A DNA stretch of 64,000 nt from Staphylotrichum longicolle (Eukaryota; Ascomycota; Sordariomycetes; Sordariales; Chaetomiaceae), in NCBI GenBank assembly GCA_019096155.1, contig JAHCVI010000005.1, positions 258,468 through 322,467 of the forward strand. The letters are read 5' to 3'. The translations under genes and the position numbers were made by a program. This document shows, in pieces, positions 11,504 through 21,862 of the stretch. The notes beneath the pieces were generated by a model. That model was given only the letters and a program-made list of their open reading frames with translations, did not search any database and had not been told where the DNA came from. How positions within the stretch are numbered: the stretch's first letter is position 1; each line of letters opens with the position of its first letter.

Positions 11504-13318
11504 ATGGCCGACTCATCGACAACAGCGCCCGCCACCGCCACGAGCCCGGCACGGGCCGCAACCCCAGCGTCGCCGAAGAGTGCCAAGAGCCCTTCAACCG
11601 CCAGTCCCGCAGCCGGCAGCCCCGCTGCTGCGGCAGCTCCCGCCAACATTGGAGTTCTGGAAGCGGATGTGGGTGATCCCCGAGTAGCACACCACAACCA
11701 AGCCACAAACGTCCCGGGGCGCTGATCTCTCCAATCAATCCTAGGATGGCGACAACGATGGCGACTCCGCGTATGGTTTGGTACGGCCCCCGACTCTACT
11801 CAACGCCAAGGTGACTCGGAGCTGAGAGACGTGACCATAGACACCTGGCGACGCGAGCGACACAACATCCGTCATGTCCAGCATCTTCAGATATCGAAGA
11901 GAAAATGGCCGCACTTACCATGCCTACCAGGACAGGTCGGGCACTGGCTCCGGCGAGTTTATTCGTATGCTATCCTGCTGGAAAGAAACCGAAGATTGAC
12001 AACTGACAAGAAAATTTCCAGCGTACTGGTTGCCAAATGACGAGGCAAGAGTTTCTCGAGCTATCCCACTTGTATACTACTCTACTAACTTTTTTGCAGA
12101 GAGAGACTGATCGTCTTGGTAAGAGGCCACACCAGAGTCCTCCGTTGGATAATACATGCGGGATCATAAACTGACAAGACGACTTTCCAGATCTCCAACA
12201 CAACCTCTGCGTCATGATGCAAGACAACCAGCTGTTTATCTCACCAGCGGGAAGGAACAGCTCGAAACCCATCAAGCGAGTTCTGGATGGCGGTTGCGGA
12301 ACTGGCATCTGGGCTATTGACTTTGGTGCGCCAATCCATCCAACTAAACTCGCACTTGCGGAACATCATGCTAACTGTTTGAAGCCGATGAGCACCCTGA
12401 GGTCGCCGTATGTCGCCTTACTCGACTCGCAGACGAGCTGGTGTGTTGACCATTTTTAGGTTGTTGGAATCGACATCAGCCCCATTCAACCAAACTTGTG
12501 AGTCTTGACACTCAGCCTGCCATCGACCACATGCCTCGACCAAGTAGACTCACAAGGTGCAGGGTGCCGCCAAATCTCGAGTTCTTTGCTGACGACCTGG
12601 AGCGGGACTGGAACTTCCATCAACCCTTTGATTTGATCTACTTGCGCATGATGACGGGGTCCATCAAGGACTGGCCAAGGCTGTTTGAACAGTCATTCCA
12701 GTGAGCATTTTTCTCTGTGAAGCGTGAGTCTTATGGCTCCGACTTACCTTTCTTAGACACCTGAACCCTGGCGGTTGGATTGAGCTCTGCGATATTGTGA
12801 ACCCCTTGGTTTCTGACGACGGCACCCTCGAGGGAACCCACCTGCTGAGGTGGAACACACTGCTCGTCGAGGCGACCGATAACCTTGGTGTCAGCTTGAG
12901 GTCTCCCAAGGACTACAAGCAACAGCTCACCGATGCGGGATTCAAAGATGTCACTCAGGTCGAGTTCAAGTGGCCCATCAACCCTTGGCCCAAAGATCCC
13001 AAGCACAAGGAGCTGGGTAAGCTCGCAGACAAAACCTTCTGCTCTTGACGCGTATTAACGGACAAATAGGCGCGTGGACTCAGGAAAACCTCCTGCAGGC
13101 CGTCCAAGCTCTCAGTCTCATGTCCTTCACGGCTGGCCTGGGCTGGTCGGTCGTCGAAGTTGAGACCCTGCTTGCCTTGGTCCGGAAAGATCTCAAGAAC
13201 AGAGAGATCCATGCCTACTGGCCCATGTAAGCTCGTTCCTGCTCCTCGGCTTGAAGATTGCACATCGTCTGACATGTTGTCCGCCAGTTGGGTCGTCTAC
13301 GGCCAGAAGCCGGAGTAG
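11504..13318 (+). CDS. SAM-dependent methyltransferase, LaeA-like fungal family, paralog 1 (12 exons)
   Basis: Predicted 382 aa. Exons: 11504-11668, 11745-11780, 11841-11964, 12022-12044, 12100-12118, 12191-12325, 12385-12407, 12460-12497, 12563-12700, 12757-13016, 13070-13226, 13288-13318. Residues 1-50 are Ala/Ser/Pro-rich. Family landmarks follow in order: NGRTYHAY, YWLPNDE, LDLQHNL, SAM motif I VLDGGCGTGIWAIDF (from residue 153), VVGIDISPIQP, PPNLEFFADD, MMTGSIKDWPRLF and HLNPGGWIE. This is the class I methyltransferase family that includes LaeA and many secondary-metabolite regulators; the substrate cannot be told. Intron 4 has a GC donor (GCAAGA at 12045) where the paralog has GTATGC. 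Same exon plan as the next gene, so a tandem duplicate. The internal consistency of the two makes the model strong; exon 2 and intron 2 are least certain. Confidence 0.88.
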
Positions 13319-14330
13319 TCCTGCGATGTAGCCTTGCACTTGGGAGGGAAGAGTACCCAGAGACAGGACATGAGACAGGAGGGGTTTGATCGATCAGTTA
13401 GAGTTGCTCTCAACGCAAGCAGAGCAAGTTCAGCACTACTTTTTGCACCAGTCTTAGCTCACTTCATCCGGCTTCAGTTCAGCACTATTTTTCGCACCAG
13501 TCTTAGCCTACTTCATCCGGCTTCAGTTCAGCGATGACAATTTGAGGCAATTCTTCATTCAGTAGGCGCTTTCTCTAATCTGCTGTTCCTTGACAAGCAC
13601 CTGAGCGATTTGCGACTTGCAGGACAGGGTTCTGGCACCGAATCAGAGCACAGCGAAAACAGTTGGTGCTTTCGACCAAGGGGACAAAAGTTGCACCCAC
13701 GTGTAAGCCAAGACTCCCGAGATGCATGTTGGCTCTTTGATGGCAACTTCACCATGCGAAATTCCATTTTGGGCGGGTGTACTTGTACCAAACTGCACGT
13801 TCCTGTTAGGGGGGCTCACGGTGCTGGACCAACAGGAGGGGCGAGGGCAAGCGAGGAGGAACTGCGGAGATGATGTGCGAGAAAAAAAGACATGTGCGAG
13901 AAGTCTACTGCCAGCAGCCAACCGCCTTATCTCTGTTTGACGCACGTTGAGCCCTTTCATCCGATCGTCACCCTTCTCCTCATTCACAACAAGAAGCATT
14001 TGATAACCGGAAGGCAAGTCCACTGGAGTTACACCGCACTTCGGCCTCTGAACCCTTTTCTCTCCTTCAATGCAACCATACCATTGGCAGCTGCCATCCA
14101 TGCTTGACCTGTGATCGACACCTCCTGCCGCGGATGTGACCCGGCCCGTCCCTGCACCCTGCAGGCAAACCCGTGTGGTCACACCAAACCCCCGCGCAAT
14201 CCAACGGTTCCTCAAAGGCAGCGCGGGCCCCCGCGGTTTTGCTCTATTCTGACTCTTTGTTCTGGAAGCACCGTACGCACTTGGCGCACCACTGTGGCAT
14301 ATTTGCCAGGAAACTCAGCACCAAATTGCC
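13319..14330. other. Spacer between the tandem methyltransferase genes
   Basis: About 1 kb holding the terminator of paralog 1, a 49-bp tandem duplication (13428-13525) and the promoter of paralog 2. No coding sequence recognised on either strand. Confidence 0.4.
13428..13531. repeat. 49-bp tandem duplication plus partial third copy
   Basis: Unit begins GTTCAGCACTACTTTTTGCA at 13428 and again at 13477 with a few substitutions. A third start (GTTCAG) occurs at 13526. It lies just downstream of the first methyltransferase stop and is non-coding. Confidence 0.85.
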
Positions 14331-16140
14331 ATGGCGGACAAATCCTCGTCGAGCCCCGGTTCACCACCTGCTGCAAAGACCCCTTCGGCGGGAAGCCCCG
14401 CTGCGAAGAGTCCTTCGGCCGGTAGTCCTGCGGCTGGGAGCCCACAACCAGTTGCCGCTGCTGCCGCCCCGGCCAATACCGGAGTCTTGGAGGCCGATGT
14501 GGGTGGTACCATTCCCTGGTGGGCGCTGCTTGAAAACGGAGCACTGATCGTGTAAACCAAGGACTTTATCGACGATGGAGACGTCGACTCTGCGTATGGC
14601 GCGGTAGGGTCATCAGCATTTTCCCCCGTATCGGAATGTGAGAGCTTACGGTGGATGGAAAAGTCCGGCGATATGAGCGATACGACGTCCGTGGCATCTT
14701 TCATCTTCAAGTATCGACAACAGAACGGCCGCACATATCACGCCTACCAGACAGACGGCGAGTACAAGTGTAAGGCGCTTCTCCAGATTTTGCGTGATGG
14801 CGACTGACACCTGCCAGCATACTTCTTGCCCAATGACGAGGTATGCGTCCCTCGCCAGGTTTGCACGTGGGACTCAGTCTGCTAAAACTACTCGCACAGA
14901 GAGAGAACGAGCGGCTCGGTAAGCTCTCAAAGCCGGACACAGCAAGTTGCGGCGCACATAGATGTTGACCGTTGACCGTGACTGAAATCCAGACCTCCAA
15001 CACAGCCTTTTGATGCTGACACAGAACAACAAACTTTTCACCTGCTCTCACGTGGAGGAGGGACCGCTGAAGCGGGTATTGGACGCCGGTTGTGGGACAG
15101 GTATCTGGTCCATTGACTTTGGTAGGCCTCGCAATCCCATTGCTGAAGATGACCTGCTGATCATTTTCTCAGCCGACGACCACCCCGATACACAGGTCTG
15201 CAGCACCCATTGCCCTAGTCTCAGCGTTGAAGAACGCCTAGCACTGACAACCGTGTGAAGGTCGTGGGCATTGATCTCAGCCCTATCCAGCCGGGATTGT
15301 GAGTCGCCCGGAATCTAGGTACCCTTCCCCTGCCGGAGCACCAAACTCACATAATACCAGCGTGCCGCCCAACGTCGAGTTCTTCGTCGACGACGTCGAG
15401 GTTGACTGGAACTTTGTCCACAAGTTTGACTTTATCTACGCCCGCTTCATGACTGGATCCCTCAAGGACTGGCCAAGGTTCTTTCGCCAGGCATTCACGT
15501 AAGGATCTATCGCTCTATGGCCAGGCTCTGCTTGGGGGGGTTCTCAGCTGCCCATGCTCACCTCCTTCTTTCTAGGCACCTGCAGCCGGGCGGTTATGTC
15601 GAAGTCTGCGACATCCTCAGCCCCCTGCACTGCGACGACGGCACCCTCAAGGACGATAGTCCGTCCCTGAGGTGGAGCAAGCTCCTCCTCGAGGCGAGCC
15701 ACAAGATTGGAGCCCCGCTCGACTCGGCGCGGGACTACAAACAGCAGATGACAGATGCGGGCTTCCGCGACGTCGTCCAGGTTGAGTACAAGTGGCCGAC
15801 AAATGGCTGGCCGAAGGACCAAAGGCATAAAGAGATCGGTGAGTGGACCCGGACTGGACCATGCTGAGCCGTCTCTGACGAATGCGTGCCAGGCATATTC
15901 AGCAACATCAACTTGACGGCTGCCCTTCACGCATTGACTATGATGCTCTTCACTCAGGTGTTGGGCTGGTCGCCTGTCGAAGTGGAGGTGTTGCTCGCCG
16001 GCGTCCGCAGCGACACCAATAACAGGGACATCCACGCGTACTGGCCGATGTGAGTTTGTCTTTATCAAGAGAATGAACCTCGACTTTGTCTGACGTGTCT
16101 GTTTCCCAGCTGGGTGGTCTACGGCCAGAAGCCCGAGTGA
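14331..16140 (+). CDS. SAM-dependent methyltransferase, LaeA-like fungal family, paralog 2 (12 exons)
   Basis: Predicted 378 aa. Exons: 14331-14498, 14562-14603, 14664-14769, 14818-14840, 14900-14918, 14993-15121, 15173-15195, 15261-15298, 15361-15498, 15576-15838, 15893-16049, 16110-16140. Exons 4, 5, 7, 8, 9, 11 and 12 have exactly the lengths of those in paralog 1 (23, 19, 23, 38, 138, 157, 31 nt), and intron 2 is 60 nt in both. Landmarks: N-terminal Ser/Pro/Ala repeats (SAGSPAAKSP type), NGRTYHAYQ, YFLPNDE, LDLQHSL, VLDAGCGTGIWSIDF (from residue 148), VVGIDLSPIQP, FMTGSLKDWPRFF and HLQPGGYVE. All introns here are GT-AG. Same family and caveats as paralog 1. The protein ends VVYGQKPE in both genes. 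Confidence 0.9.
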
Positions 16141-16337
16141 TCCAGTTTTATGTACCTAAACTTGCGAGATAACAAAACCTGGGCACTCGCATGCCTTCAA
16201 ATGCCAGATTTCCCATTCAAATCACATCTCATTGCCTTGCTCTCTATGTGCCTCACGCCACACACCCTCCCACGCCTTTTCCCAACCCCGTTCTTTTTTT
16301 CTGGTTTCACAACCCCCCATTATCCTCCCCACACCCC

Positions 16338-16751
16338 TTACTGATACCCCAACCCCTGGTACCTCCTCACCGCCTCCTCCCCCATCCCACTCACCACCAA
16401 CACCCTCTCCCCGCCCTCCACCTGCGGCTCAATCACAGTCAACCACCCGTGCGTCCTCACCCACCCGTAGTTCTTGCGCCCTTCCTTCTCCCGCTGCAGC
16501 TCCTCGGCGATCTGCGCCGCGCACGACGCCGAGACCCCGTACACCACCGCCAGGCCGTGCGGCGCGTCCAGCGTCATGGTCGTGCCCTGCAGCAGGTGCG
16601 GGCGGCAGGCCGGGTCGAAGGTCTGCCAGCAGGGGGCGGGCGGGAGGTAGCCGAGGGCGAGGTCCGGGTCGCGGAGCGGGGAGCAGCGTTTGGTGATGGT
16701 GATGGTGGCGGCGGCGAGCGGGAGGAGGGTGAGGAGGGGGGTGAGATGCAT
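16338..16751 (-). CDS. Small secreted protein with four cysteines
   Basis: Single exon, 137 aa, from ATG 16751. Residues 1-~17 (MHLTPLLTLLPLAAATI) form a signal peptide, and KR at 22-23 could be a Kex2-type cleavage site. The mature part has four cysteines (CSPL, PCWQ, ACRP, SCAA), enough for two disulphides, and no recognisable domain. Codons upstream of this ATG are in frame but too basic to be part of a signal peptide, so the inner ATG was chosen. The 3' end faces the methyltransferase 3' end 197 bp away. Size, secretion and paired cysteines are compatible with an effector or cell-wall protein; that is inference only. Confidence 0.65.
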   Translation of the reverse strand: MHLTPLLTLLPLAAATITITKRCSPLRDPDLALGYLPPAPCWQTFDPACRPHLLQGTTMTLDAPHGLAVVYGVSASCAAQIAEELQREKEGRKNYGWVRTHGWLTVIEPQVEGGERVLVVSGMGEEAVRRYQGLGYQ

Positions 16752-17425
16752 TTTTGGGTTTGGTTTGGAGAGGGGTAGGTTTGGTTGTTGTCTAGTTCCT
16801 CTGCGTTTTCTAAGAAAGAAATAAAATGGCACTTGGAGTTTTAGTGGGAGAAATGTGATTTTTTTTCCCTTAGCAAAGTGGATGCTGAGTCAAAGAACAG
16901 CTCCAGTTGAACGCACTTCGTAACATGCTGGAGGCCTGGGAGCTGGACATGCCGTCTTGATTTATAGGTGTTCAACGGTGAGACACAACAGTCCGAAGGA
17001 ATGGGATGCATGCCCGCAATCCTGAAATAGAATGCGACACATTTACGGTTATAGTCGCTGCGGAGGCTGGAATGGCCGTCTCGTTGTCCTGGTTGGGCTA
17101 TATTACTCCTCACAGTTGCAGTTGACCCACGGTTAATAGCAGTGTAAGGCTTGGCTGCTACGTTGTACCATGCCCCTCTTGTGAATACGAAGTTTTCGTC
17201 GGACTCTGATGGAATAGGTAGGCGGCCGAACCGGCATTGATCCTCAACCATGGGGACTACGATCACACTTTCGGACTCGGCCGCCACTTGATGAGAAGAA
17301 AAGTCAATTCTCACTGGTCCCATGACTTTTCGGCCTCATGCCCGGCCCCATAACGCACGATCCCATCCTCGTTACTCCATCCCGAAAGCAAAAGCCATGA
17401 TCCATACGAAGCCTAGATCCATCCT
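16752..17425. other. Intergenic, no gene seen
   Basis: Holds the promoter of the small secreted protein gene and the 3' end of the sugar transporter gene. I see no coding sequence or repeat. Confidence 0.4.
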
Positions 17426-19163
17426 TTAGACCTTCTCCACCTGAGTCGCGGGCTGCGCCTCCACCTCCTCGCCCTTCATCTTGCGGGCAGCGATGGCCTC
17501 GATCTCGGCCGTCAGCCTCGACTCGCCCTTCTTGGTCCTCCACGGGCGCGGTCCATCAGGCGCAAACATAAGCTCGACCTCCTCGAGGGTCTTGCCGCAC
17601 GTCTCGGGGCAGAGGACCCAGAACCAGGCGGCGGCGGCGATGCACAGCACGCCAAAGATGATGAACAGCTTCCAGCTGATGTTGACAAACGCCGGCGGGG
17701 TGAACATGCCCAGGGCAAAGTTGAAGACCCAGTTGCTCAGCGCGGCGAGCGACATGCCCGTGGCGCGGGTGCCGAGCGACCAGACCTCGGCGGCGTAGAT
17801 CCAGCAGACGGGGGCGAGCGTCAGGGCGTAGACGACAATGAGGAGGTACGAAAAGGTGATGACGGTGTTGGCGGGGGCGCCTTGATCGACGGCGATGACA
17901 ATGTTGGCGTTGGGCGGGTCGCCGACGCCGCCGGGCACGTAGGTGCTGTGCGCGCCCATGACGCCGCCGACGACGAAGTGGCAGAAGCCCATGCCGATGG
18001 CGCCCCAGACGAGGAGGGTGCGGCGGCCCGTCTTGTCGATGAAGAGCCTGGAAGATTGGTTAGCGCGGTCCTCGCGTGGGTTCGAGATCACGAGAGACAT
18101 ACCACATGACGCCGGTGAAGATGATGAAGACGGCATATTGGATGCCCGAAGTGACCATGGCGACGTTGCCGGTCAGACCAGCCATGCTCGCAATGTAGGT
18201 CAGGTAATAGACGATGACGTTGGCGCCAGCAAGTTGCTACACAAGTCAGCAAACACGCTTCGCCTGAGTTTGAGCTGCACAGCTTACCTGCCAGGCTTGG
18301 ACAGACATGCCGGCAAGAGTCCGCTTCCACATGCCGTTCTGGAAGAACTTGCGCCAGCCGCGGCCGGCTTCATTCTCAGCGCGCATAACGGTGACAATTT
18401 CTTCCCACTCGGCAACGACGAGCGGATCGTTGACATCTCCATTGGCCTGGATGTTGGCCAGGGTCTCGATGGCCTCCTGGTCCCGGCCAACCTTGGCAAG
18501 CCATCTCGGCGACCGCGGCAGGAAGGGCAGGCCGAGGATGAGGAAGAAGCAGGGGATGAATTGAGTACCCCAGGCAGTCCGGAAGGAGGCGGGACCCTCG
18601 ATGGATGCGCAGCCGTAGCCGATAAAGTACATGATGAGAATGCCGAACTCAATAGCAAGCTGCTGAATGATGACGAGCGAGCCGCGCTTCTCGGCCTTGG
18701 CGATCTCGGCGAGGTAGACGGGGACTTGCGACGAGGTGATGCCGACGGTGAAGCCGTTGAGCACGCGACCGGCGATGAGCTGGCCGTAGTTCTGGCAGGC
18801 AACCTGGACTGACGTTCCGATGAGCCAGAAGAGACAGGCAAACAGGATGGAGTCGCGACGGCCGATCTTGTCGGACAGCGGACCAGCGATGGCAGAGCCA
18901 ACGACTGAACCCGCGGCCAAAGCAGAGCCGATGGCGCCCTGGATCACACCGGACGGGTTGTTGAAGTATTCGATGTATTGATCGGTCACCACAATGGCGG
19001 ACATGGACGAAATGTCGAAACCAAACCTGGAAGCGCGAGTTGAGTTAGCGATGAACTTGATCGGTCGGTCACAAACGACCACAAGCGACCACACTCACAG
19101 CGCGCCACCGAGGGTCGCGATGATGGCCACCAGGTGGACATTGTAAATGGTGGGTAGCTTCAT
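17426..19163 (-). CDS. MFS sugar transporter (sugar porter family)
   Basis: Predicted 519 aa with 12 expected membrane spans in the plasma membrane; imports a hexose or related sugar with protons. Exons (minus): 19163-19099, 19026-18288, 18236-18103, 18047-17426; introns 72, 51 and 55 nt, donors GTGAGT, GTAAGC and GTATGT. Family signatures: GGALFGFDISSMSA at the N-terminus, GPLSDKIGRRDS (loop 2-3), RVLNGFTVG, PVYLAEIAK, PRSPRWLA, QLAGANVIVYY after intron 2, DKTGRR and PETCGKTLEEVE near the end. Length matches the usual 500-550 aa. The acidic/basic tail after PETCGKTLEE is cytosolic. Substrate cannot be set by motif alone; quinate, xylose or glucose transport are all possible. Confidence 0.93.
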
Positions 19164-21862
19164 GATGCGCAATTTGCAAATCGTTTCTTGATGGTTGTTT
19201 GCAATGTTAATCTTGTTGGTGATGCTGCTGGTCGATAAATCGCAAAAGCAAGCTGAGCAGCAAGGTCGGTTGGTGGTGTGAGAAGGGCTGATTTCCAGTC
19301 ACGAGAGAAACTGGAAAATAAATGGCCTGCCAAACAGTTGCAGCACTTGCCAGGCGCTGGGGAAACTGGCACAGCTTCCAGGGCAGAATGGCTTTGGGGC
19401 TCTGTCTGATGTGTTGCAGGCAGGAGCTGGAGTGCCAATGTAAACAAAGGCACGCAGTGTGTCTTCCAACGAGTTGTGGCAGACTGGCAGCAAACTTCTC
19501 TGCCGCTTGTTCACCCAATTGTCGGCCTGCGAACTGAGGGAGATCGTGAAGTATTTACAGCTCCTAAACCTCCCTTCGCTCCGTCCCAGATCGAGGACGG
19601 CGCCGTCGGCATTTATACTTATTTGATTGACTTCCCACAAGCGCCGCCGATCCGCATCCCCAAATTGCAACAGCGCCCTCGGGCTCGGGCCTGGGCCCTG
19701 GAGACGTTACATGCAGTGGCATTGAGTGGCATTACATGGCATGTCGTGTACACACGTCTCCATGGAACGCCTCGTTTGGCTTCTCGTCCGTTTCGGCCTG
19801 GGGGTGTCCGCCGTGAATCCCGCCAATCACCGGGTCTGGGCCGAGATGCGGCGGAATAATGATCGGGAGGAGGATCCAACGCGGGTACCCGAAGGGGACG
19901 GCTCGCGGCCCTGTGATTCGTGCGCTTCTGCCTCTGGCGCGGGTGATTGTGGACGTTGCAGGGAAGGAGACTGCCGAACACGGCATTTGGTCGACGATGC
20001 CGTCACTGCCCGCACGCCGGTGGAACCCCCGAGCCCTCCTTCCGCTTCGAGTTTGCTTAGGTTCGAGTTTCAAGAAACGGCCACTCCTGCTGCACGCGCT
20101 AGTTCAACGTCTTCCCCGCAACGCTAACTGGGCCTGAGCTTAGGTTGAGAGCCCTGATTTTAGGCTTCCGGCCCGAATACAGATTGCCCACAAGCCCACT
20201 TTCTTCAGGGTTCACCAGGATCCCCGCCAACCCGGCGCATGGTGTCGGAAGTAAAGAACCCTGAAACGAGCACTCAAGGGCAGCGTGAATGGCACGCTGA
20301 CAACCACCCGCCACCCACAACCCCGGATTGCGGATTCATTTTTGATGACTCGTGCCATCCCCGTGGAGAAGAGATCTGGGGTCTGGAGTCTGGGGATCGT
20401 TCCTGTTGTCTCCATTTGGACCCCACCCCGATGGATTCCAAGACTAATGCCTGGCGGAGCTGCTTTCTTTCACGAGATCATTTGCCAGGCAAAATCCTTT
20501 AAAATCACTGACAACATCCGCCAAGTAATCCGCCAGCACTGACCTCTCAGTCACATTCGCTTGCCTCCTCTGGCTTGTGCGCCACTTCACAACCCCGGTT
20601 TCACTGCGGCGATTCACTGCCGCGAGTTACTGCCGGGGAGTCACTGCCCAAACAGCCTGCGGAAGGAACCACACCACGGACCGAAGCCTTTTCTGTTTAC
20701 CTTCCAGGATTTTGCCCAATCGGAGTATTTGGGCGAGCAGCACACAGATACTGACGAAATTAGCATGTTGGACTGAGCAACGAGGGACGAGGAGAAACAG
20801 GCAACCTGGCATTTCGATTGGACAAGGTTGGTTCCTGGCGAGATGGTGATGGTACTAATGGTAGGTACCTGGTAGTGCAGTTCATCAGGGGCAACATAAA
20901 CACACGTGCAACCCGTAAGACGCCATCGTTGGTGGGTACAGATCAAAGCAAACAAGTCTCAACCGGAAGGCGTCTTCATTTAACTCAAGGCTCCACAAAT
21001 TCTTTCCTCTCACAGCTCCTTTTGTCTTCAATTCGGGAATCTGGCTTCAAGCTGCAGCTTCAAGATTGTGAGCTCCTGGGGTCGAAACATTGAATGGTCT
21101 ATCTGGCACTTAAATTCTTTCACGGGCGTACGGGCCAAAGCGGGAGGGGAGCAAACTGGAATGAATACAAGGATGCAACCTGCTTTCTTCAGAGGGATGG
21201 GGGTTGGATAACACAGCTCTGCTTGCTGGAAACTTACTTTGGCGGACAGGGTGTCTTCAAGCAAGCTACTGACGTGTGTGGAAATGCTTGGTATGGTGAG
21301 GGGTGCCGATGATCACGCAAGTAAAACGAAAGAAAAGGAGGAAGACGAGGGCGAGGAAAAACTGTAGAGAGGAACGATGTGGTAGTCTCAACTTATTCTT
21401 GGACGCCGCTTCTGGCCAAAAGGAACCCAGATATCAGCATGCCGTACGGAGAGTCTCTTTCGACGCCGAGCTGGAATGAAGGTGATCAAACACTGTTGGT
21501 GCCAATGACAGAGAATCGGCACAGTGAGGTTGAGAGTACGTTGCTCCTCTGTGAAGCAGATACAATGCCAACACACAGTCGCCTAGGCAAGGCGTTGTTT
21601 CTTCCAACACGCGCAAACACATTGCACAAGCGTTCACATAAGCTACTCCAGTCAGTGGAGCGGTGTGCGGCGGTAACCATGCAAATGCCATTAAGTCACG
21701 ACACTCTAACCCGGTATTCAGCGGAAATGGACGCAAACCATGTTTCTTTTTTCAGCAGGACACAAACAAACAAAAAACCCGACAAACCTTGTTTCGATCC
21801 CAAACCCCTTGGTCATCCCCCCCTCCCCCCCCTCCGCAGAGACCCCAAACCCCCCGGCGAGC
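19164..21862. other. Long intergenic region, no convincing gene
   Basis: About 2.7 kb upstream of the minus-strand sugar transporter and downstream of the SRA gene. On the minus strand a TATAAA lies at 19617-19612, ~450 bp before the transporter start. Open frames here are short, lack domain-like sequence and have no promoter or splice context that convinces me. Confidence 0.4.
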
